Source: Parietaria judaica
Taxonomy: Eukaryota > Streptophyta > Magnoliopsida > Rosales > Urticaceae
Direction of reading: 5' to 3'
NCBI GenBank assembly: GCA_954871525.1
Contig: OX940872.1
Location: 9,323,180 to 9,387,179 of the forward strand
DNA: 64,000 nt
The notes beneath the pieces are model-generated. The model was given only the letters and a program-made list of their open reading frames with translations. It did no database searches and was not told where the DNA came from. This document shows positions 59,979 through 64,000 of the stretch, one piece after another (the first letter of the stretch is position 1; each line of letters opens with the position of its first letter). The translations under genes were made by a program, and so were the position numbers.

Positions 59979-60862
59979 AATATTCATTTTTTAGACTTTA
60001 AATGAATAACAAGTTTTTTTTTTCTTCTTGGTAGTATTTCCGGCATTTACTTCTTAGGGACCAGTGAGAGAGTACCCGTCTCTTTCTTACCCACAATTGA
60101 AAGACTCAACAACTTCAAAAGAAGCATAAAAGAAAAACTTTGAATTTGCCAAACAAAATATAAAGAGAAAATGCAATTAAAATATAAGGGTTTTTGTAAG
60201 GCAATTCAAAAATTGCGTGTTAATTAATAACTAGTGTATACCCGATAACAAATAAACTCTAATCTGTAATATCTGCATTTATTGATAGCCAAAAAGAGCA
60301 TTTTAGTTACGCTTGTACATGTGACAAAATTCCCATAATTGAAAAGAATGTTCTCTTAGCTGGAACATTGGCGTTTCAAACCACCTGATGCAAACACAAA
60401 GTCTATTTAATCGTACTTTTTCCAGCATTGTTTTCACGATTTTATTCCTCACTGTAAGGAGCAGAAAGAATTTAACTAATGGAAGTGATTCGGTTTTTCT
60501 ATGGGGTAGAAAGAAAATATTCGCATGACTATGTAGGATTTTTATTTTTATTTTTTTAAGAGTTGAGACTTGTCCTTATTTAAAATGTAGAGCAATTTTC
60601 TACAAGAATAATGAAGAACCTTTTTTGTTCTCAAAAGATGCTTATTCTTTAATAAAAAGTAATGATTTTTTAATGATCATAATGAACTAAATGGTAGGAA
60701 CGTAAGAGATTGTGATATATTTCATGGGAGTAGTTCTTCATCTGTTATTACATGTTGAAGATTGACATTTTTTTTTTCTCACTTTTGTTTTATTCCATAC
60801 TATATTGTGCACCACAGGCAGGGAATATTAAACCAGAAAGAGATGGCTTATAATTGTATTGA
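59979..60862. other. AT-rich intergenic DNA
   Basis: No gene or element recognised. Short T-tracts are present. Confidence 0.4.
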
Positions 60863-61607
60863 TGTTAATGCGTAAAATTGACTTCAACTTAGAGTCGGAT
60901 TCAAGGTTCGGGTCCCGAGATTGACCCGCTGAACACAAGTATGATTGAATGCTGAGTCAACGCGGGTTGACTGATGATCGTCAAAGCTGGAGGCGATCCC
61001 GTCGTCTTGGGCTAGTCTCCGGGCTGTCGTTGACGATCCTCGGCGAACTTCCTTAGTGGTGGCGAAATCCGGTTCACGGCGAAGCTCCTCGTCTGGGCGG
61101 AGTCCTTGTCTTGGCAAACATCCTTGGTGGCGGCGAAGTCCGGTTCACGGCGAAGCTCCTCGTCTGCGCGGAGTCCTTGTCTTGGCGATATCCTCGTCCA
61201 GGCGTACTCCGGTTTTGATGAAGCTCCGAGCTAGTCTTGATGATTCTTCTTGCTTTTCCTTCCTTGGCGAGCTCCTATGACGAGGGAGGACCTGCAAAAA
61301 AGGATATAATGGGCCCGTGCCCCATCGCTTATGATTGGGCGAGGCTGCCTACGTATCTCAGTTTAAGATAATCAGGTCCCACGTAGTTCGGGGTTAGTAA
61401 TAAACGGCAAGTGAATGACGATGTGGTTTTACTCGTCGGAAGTGCTGTTATTGGCGGTGCGGGGGTGACCCGTGGCCCGATGGCTGGGTATTACCGGCGT
61501 GATGTGCTCTTCGTCGACCTCGTTGGTGCTGGCAAGCTCACTGTCGAACTTCCCTCGTGTTGGCGAAGTACAGTGAGAGCCTTGACCTGACGAGGTGTGC
61601 TCCTTTG

Positions 61608-61760
61608 TCGACCTTGTCGGGGTAGGTGGCCTCGTACGACGAGGGACCTTATCCCGACGAAGGGAAGCTCCGTCTCTATCGACCTTGTCGGGGTAGGTGG
61701 CCTCGTACGACGAGGGGCCTTGTCCCGACGAAGGGAAGCTCCGTCTATGTCGACCTCACA
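61608..61760. repeat. Two tandem 71-bp units inside the LTR
   Basis: TCGACCTTGTCGGGGTAGGT at 61608 and 61679 begins two nearly identical units ending AAGCTCCGTCTATGTCGACC. Other short direct duplications lie nearby: about 61056-61185 (GTCCGGTTCACGGCGAAGCT) and about 62005-62110 (GGGGCCTGCGAATTCCCT). Confidence 0.85.
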
Positions 61761-62337
61761 GGTGGTGGCGTGGTTTCCCACCTAGCAAGGGACGCCTTAG
61801 CTGACCCGTCGAGCAACCTTTCTTCTCAGGCTTAGGACTCTTCTTCTAGATCGATCTCAGCTCTTAACTCAAGTCCTTTCTTCCTTAAGAGTAGACGAGT
61901 TTTCTAGAGCGAGAAATCTAGAGAGAGAAGCTCTGGAGAAAGCTGTGAGTAAGTGTCAAAATGAGGGAGGGAAGGCTCCTATTTATAGGAAAGCAACTCC
62001 TGAAAATTGCACCCTGGGGGCCTGCGAATTCCCTGGAAATTGCACCCCTTGGGGCCTGCGAATTCCCTAGGAATTGCACCCCTGGGGGCCTCCCATTTCC
62101 CTGAATATTGCACCTTCAGGGGTCCTGCGAATTTCTCCCTGCAACAGGGGAGTTATCGGGGCCCTTTGTCTGCAATAAGGGTCTCCGATGCTTCTCGATT
62201 TGTCTTCGATGTCTTCGGGTTGTCCGTAGGTTGTGTTCGGGGAAATCCGGAGGATTTCCCAGGGATCTTCATAGTCTCGGATCTTCTCGTCGTGTAGGCT
62301 AATTGCAAGTTGTGCTCTCGCCAAGCTCCGGCGAGGG

Positions 62338-62545
62338 GCTTTGTCGCCTCGTCGCCTTGTCGCCTCGTCGCCTTGTCGCCTCGTCGGCTTGTCGGTTTCG
62401 TCGCCTTGTCGGCTTCGTCGCCTCGTTGCCTTGTCGGCTTCGTCGCCTCGTCGCCTTGTCGGTTTCGTCGCCTCGTCGGCTTGTCGGCTTGTTGCCTCGT
62501 CGCCTTGTCGGCTTCGTCGTCTCGTCACCTTGTCGGCTTGTCGCC
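62338..62545. repeat. GTCGCCTC / GTCGGCTT short tandem array
   Basis: About twenty degenerate copies of an 8-10 base unit (GTCGCCTC, GTCGCCTT, GTCGGCTT, TCGTCG). A shorter array of the same kind lies at 49320-49440 in the related LTR. It creates arginine- or serine-rich reading frames in every phase, none of them credible genes. Confidence 0.9.
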
Positions 62546-62709
62546 TTTTGGGCCCCTGGCCTCGCCAATGTCTTAGTTCTTCGGTCCCGGGCCTCTGGCG
62601 TTGGTGATGGACCTTGACTTACCATGTCTGGCTTTGACTTTCCTTAGTGGGCTTTGACTTTTGCCAAAATGGGCCCAATTTTTATATGGTACGAAAAATG
62701 CACATAACA

Positions 62710-63622
62710 TTAACCCCCTAGTTTCTTGGGTAATTTTATTGCGCGAGAAACTTTTTTTCTTTTAAAACTTAAGGCAACTTGTGTTATTTGGCGAGGATCC
62801 GGGTTGTCAGAGATTTTCGTCTCCTCTGCGTCCTCCCAAGGAACTGCAAATTTCCTTTAACTGGGTGTTTGTAAAATATTTTCGAAAATGTTTGCATAGT
62901 AAGCGGGATAATAATTTCGAGCATATTCAATGACATAAGCGAATTGATAAAATCACAAGTCACTTTTTTTATGATTTTATTTGATCTTTGGATATTTGGA
63001 GGTTCATAGCCATACTTTGTGAAATAAGGGCCTTTTAAATTAATTTTGAACTCCGCAAATAAATCCAAAAATAAATAAATAAAATTGAGTGACATAATAA
63101 ATGAGAGAGAGTAAATAAATACTTTGAAAATAATAATTGCCCATTAAGCTCAGAACTTTAAGAAGTTCCTTAATTATTGCGCAATTTCGAACTTGTAATA
63201 AATACCATAAATAATTAAATAATTCTTGAAAACCCGGGAAAATAACTTTAATTTGGTTTATATGTTTGAAAATTAAAAAATGAAACTTTATAAAAGTTCC
63301 AGAGTTTAATTTCCAAGGTTTTATGAATAACCTTTGAAAATAGCCCTTTTCACTTAACAATGTATAAAAGCCCATTTTTGATCGTTTTTGACCAATTAAA
63401 AATTAAACTTCAGCTTTATGGGCCTAGTTTATGCGAATTTTGGGCTGCATAGGCTATGAAATTCGAGTAAATTAAAATAGGAAGATGAAATTAGGGGAAA
63501 TATGACCTCATTAATACCTTTTAGGGTTTAAGGCAATTTTCTCTCTCCTCTTTCTCCTCCAACTCGCGATTACCACTTCTCCGGGAAGCTTGACGGCTGC
63601 GTTTCCATTTCTTGTGGAGGAG
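62710..63622. other. AT-rich DNA between the LTR and the right-edge ORF
   Basis: The first part may be untranslated interior of the LTR element. At 63523-63560 the plus strand reads TTTTAGGGTTTAAGG followed by a CT-rich tract (TTTTCTCTCTCCTCTTTCTCC). This pattern is common in leaders of plant genes, as in a telo-box, and supports transcription towards 63623. Confidence 0.4.
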
Positions 63623-64000
63623 ATGAATTTTTCCGGCGAGCTCGGTGGTGGCAATCTTCATGACGACGTCCAAGAGTCCGGTACGTTTACTTTCTCACCG
63701 GACTTTCTATTCTCGAATCTTGATGATGAAATTCCGGCCACCTTTGATGATGCTCCGGTGATGTTGAATGATTGGGCATTGAGCCTTGAAGATATATTCC
63801 GTGTAGGTGATGGTGCGGGAATCAAAATTCCGGCGAGCCTCGTGAAGCAGGCCGAACTCGGCATTGGCTCGGGCGCCTCTTCGGTGATCAGCGTGACCCT
63901 CGACGGCGAGGCGGGCTGCATGGCGGGATTTGGCACGTCGGGCGTGCTCGAGGAAATCCAGTCGGCGCGGCCTGGGCTGGTCTCGGCTATCGGCGCGGCG
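63623..64000 (+). CDS. Unrecognised ORF, 5' part, open to the right edge
   Basis: An ATG at 63623 opens a frame that stays open for 126 codons to the end of the window. The product begins MNFSGELGGGNLHDDVQESG. The middle is acidic (SNLDDEIPATFDDAP, ALSLEDIF) and is followed by a stretch rich in G, A and S (LVKQAELGIGSGASSVISV, CMAGFGTSGVLEE). I do not recognise a family, and there is no signal peptide or membrane segment. The base composition turns strongly GC-rich after about 63830. A telo-box-like and CT-rich leader lies just upstream. It could be an ordinary gene. Alternatively it could be one of the extra antisense ORFs known between pol and the 3' LTR in Tat-lineage gypsy elements (Grande, Ogre, Retand relatives), since it would be antisense to the LTR at 60863-62709. 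Confidence 0.5.
   Translation, partial: MNFSGELGGGNLHDDVQESGTFTFSPDFLFSNLDDEIPATFDDAPVMLNDWALSLEDIFRVGDGAGIKIPASLVKQAELGIGSGASSVISVTLDGEAGCMAGFGTSGVLEEIQSARPGLVSAIGAA

Larger units (their letters stand above)
60863..62709 (-). mobile_element. LTR (1847 bp) of a gypsy-type element, probably its 3' LTR
   Basis: It starts TGTTAATGCGTAAAATTGAC and ends GCACATAACA. It shares the opening block (CGTAAAA..TTCAACTTAGA), the CTGCCTACGTATC..ATCAGGTC..ACGTAGTTCG block and the end with 48076-49601, so both belong to one family. A TATAAATA box on the minus strand (61987-61980) suggests minus orientation. The flanks (ATTGA and TTAAC) are not duplicates. On the minus strand the sequence just before it reads AAACTAGGGGGTTAA, a plausible polypurine tract, so it may be the 3' LTR of an element extending to the right of 62710. 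It carries several internal tandem arrays. Confidence 0.7.

Noticed and set aside
62067..62625. Frames of 88-153 codons in the LTR, rich in R, D and E or in S and L
   Set aside because: They arise from the GTCGCCT-type tandem array, which is open in most phases.
1..64000. Bacterial-style features such as operons, ribosome binding sites or CRISPR arrays
   Set aside because: Split genes with GT..AG introns, plant transposons and plant protein families show nuclear eukaryotic DNA. No regularly spaced direct repeats with unique spacers were found.

Overview
This window looks like nuclear DNA of a flowering plant, almost certainly a eudicot. It has split genes with short AT-rich introns and GT..AG borders, AT-rich intergenic DNA, plant LTR retrotransposons with tRNA-type primer sites, many small DNA transposons, and plant-specific gene families. 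I could not identify the genus. No operons, CRISPR arrays, rRNA or tRNA genes were seen.

Genes, with exons rebuilt by hand from splice sites and reading phase: (1) the 5' part of a malectin-like receptor-type gene (1309-2467, minus), cut short next to a Ty3/gypsy LTR; (2) a six-exon ER Hsp70 of BiP type ending in DNEL (8337-10904, minus); (3) a single-exon GC-rich UDP-glucuronate 4-epimerase of GAE1 type (21922-23247, plus); (4) an eight-exon HD-domain phosphohydrolase of HDDC2/YfbR type (37205-40359, plus); (5) a six-exon cinnamoyl-CoA-reductase-like Rossmann protein (40829-46651, minus); (6) a 14-exon HAD-type 5'-nucleotidase (52399-56627, minus); (7) a five-exon TMEM208/DUF788 membrane protein (58150-59286, minus); (8) the start of an unrecognised ORF running off the right edge (63623-64000, plus). 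Genes 3-7 resemble, from memory, members of two duplicated Arabidopsis neighbourhoods (At2g238xx-239xx and At4g304xx), so they may form an old collinear block. They serve unrelated housekeeping roles: pectin precursor synthesis, nucleotide turnover and ER insertion/folding.

Most other DNA is transposon-derived. There is one young, structurally complete Ty1/copia element (26089-31135; 130-bp LTRs differing at one base, GTAAT target duplication) that lacks the usual capsid half of gag. Three solo LTRs have exact 5-bp target duplications (2848-4347, 13121-14347, 34028-34711), one has an imperfect duplication (48076-49601), and one LTR at 60863-62709 has none and may belong to an element continuing to the right. 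Small DNA transposons include Mutator-type foldback elements with 9-bp duplications (7607-8073, 17141-17590, 39452-39950, and 40978-42016 with a 9-10 bp duplication) and hAT-type elements with 8-bp duplications (11947-12237, 20884-21439, 35412-37146). Several sit inside introns or within 60 bp of a start codon.

I did not find a clearly new biological system. The best leads are the copia element without a recognisable capsid domain, the BiP with a non-standard retention tail, the reductase-like protein that lacks the usual catalytic tyrosine, and the unknown right-edge ORF lying antisense to a neighbouring LTR.
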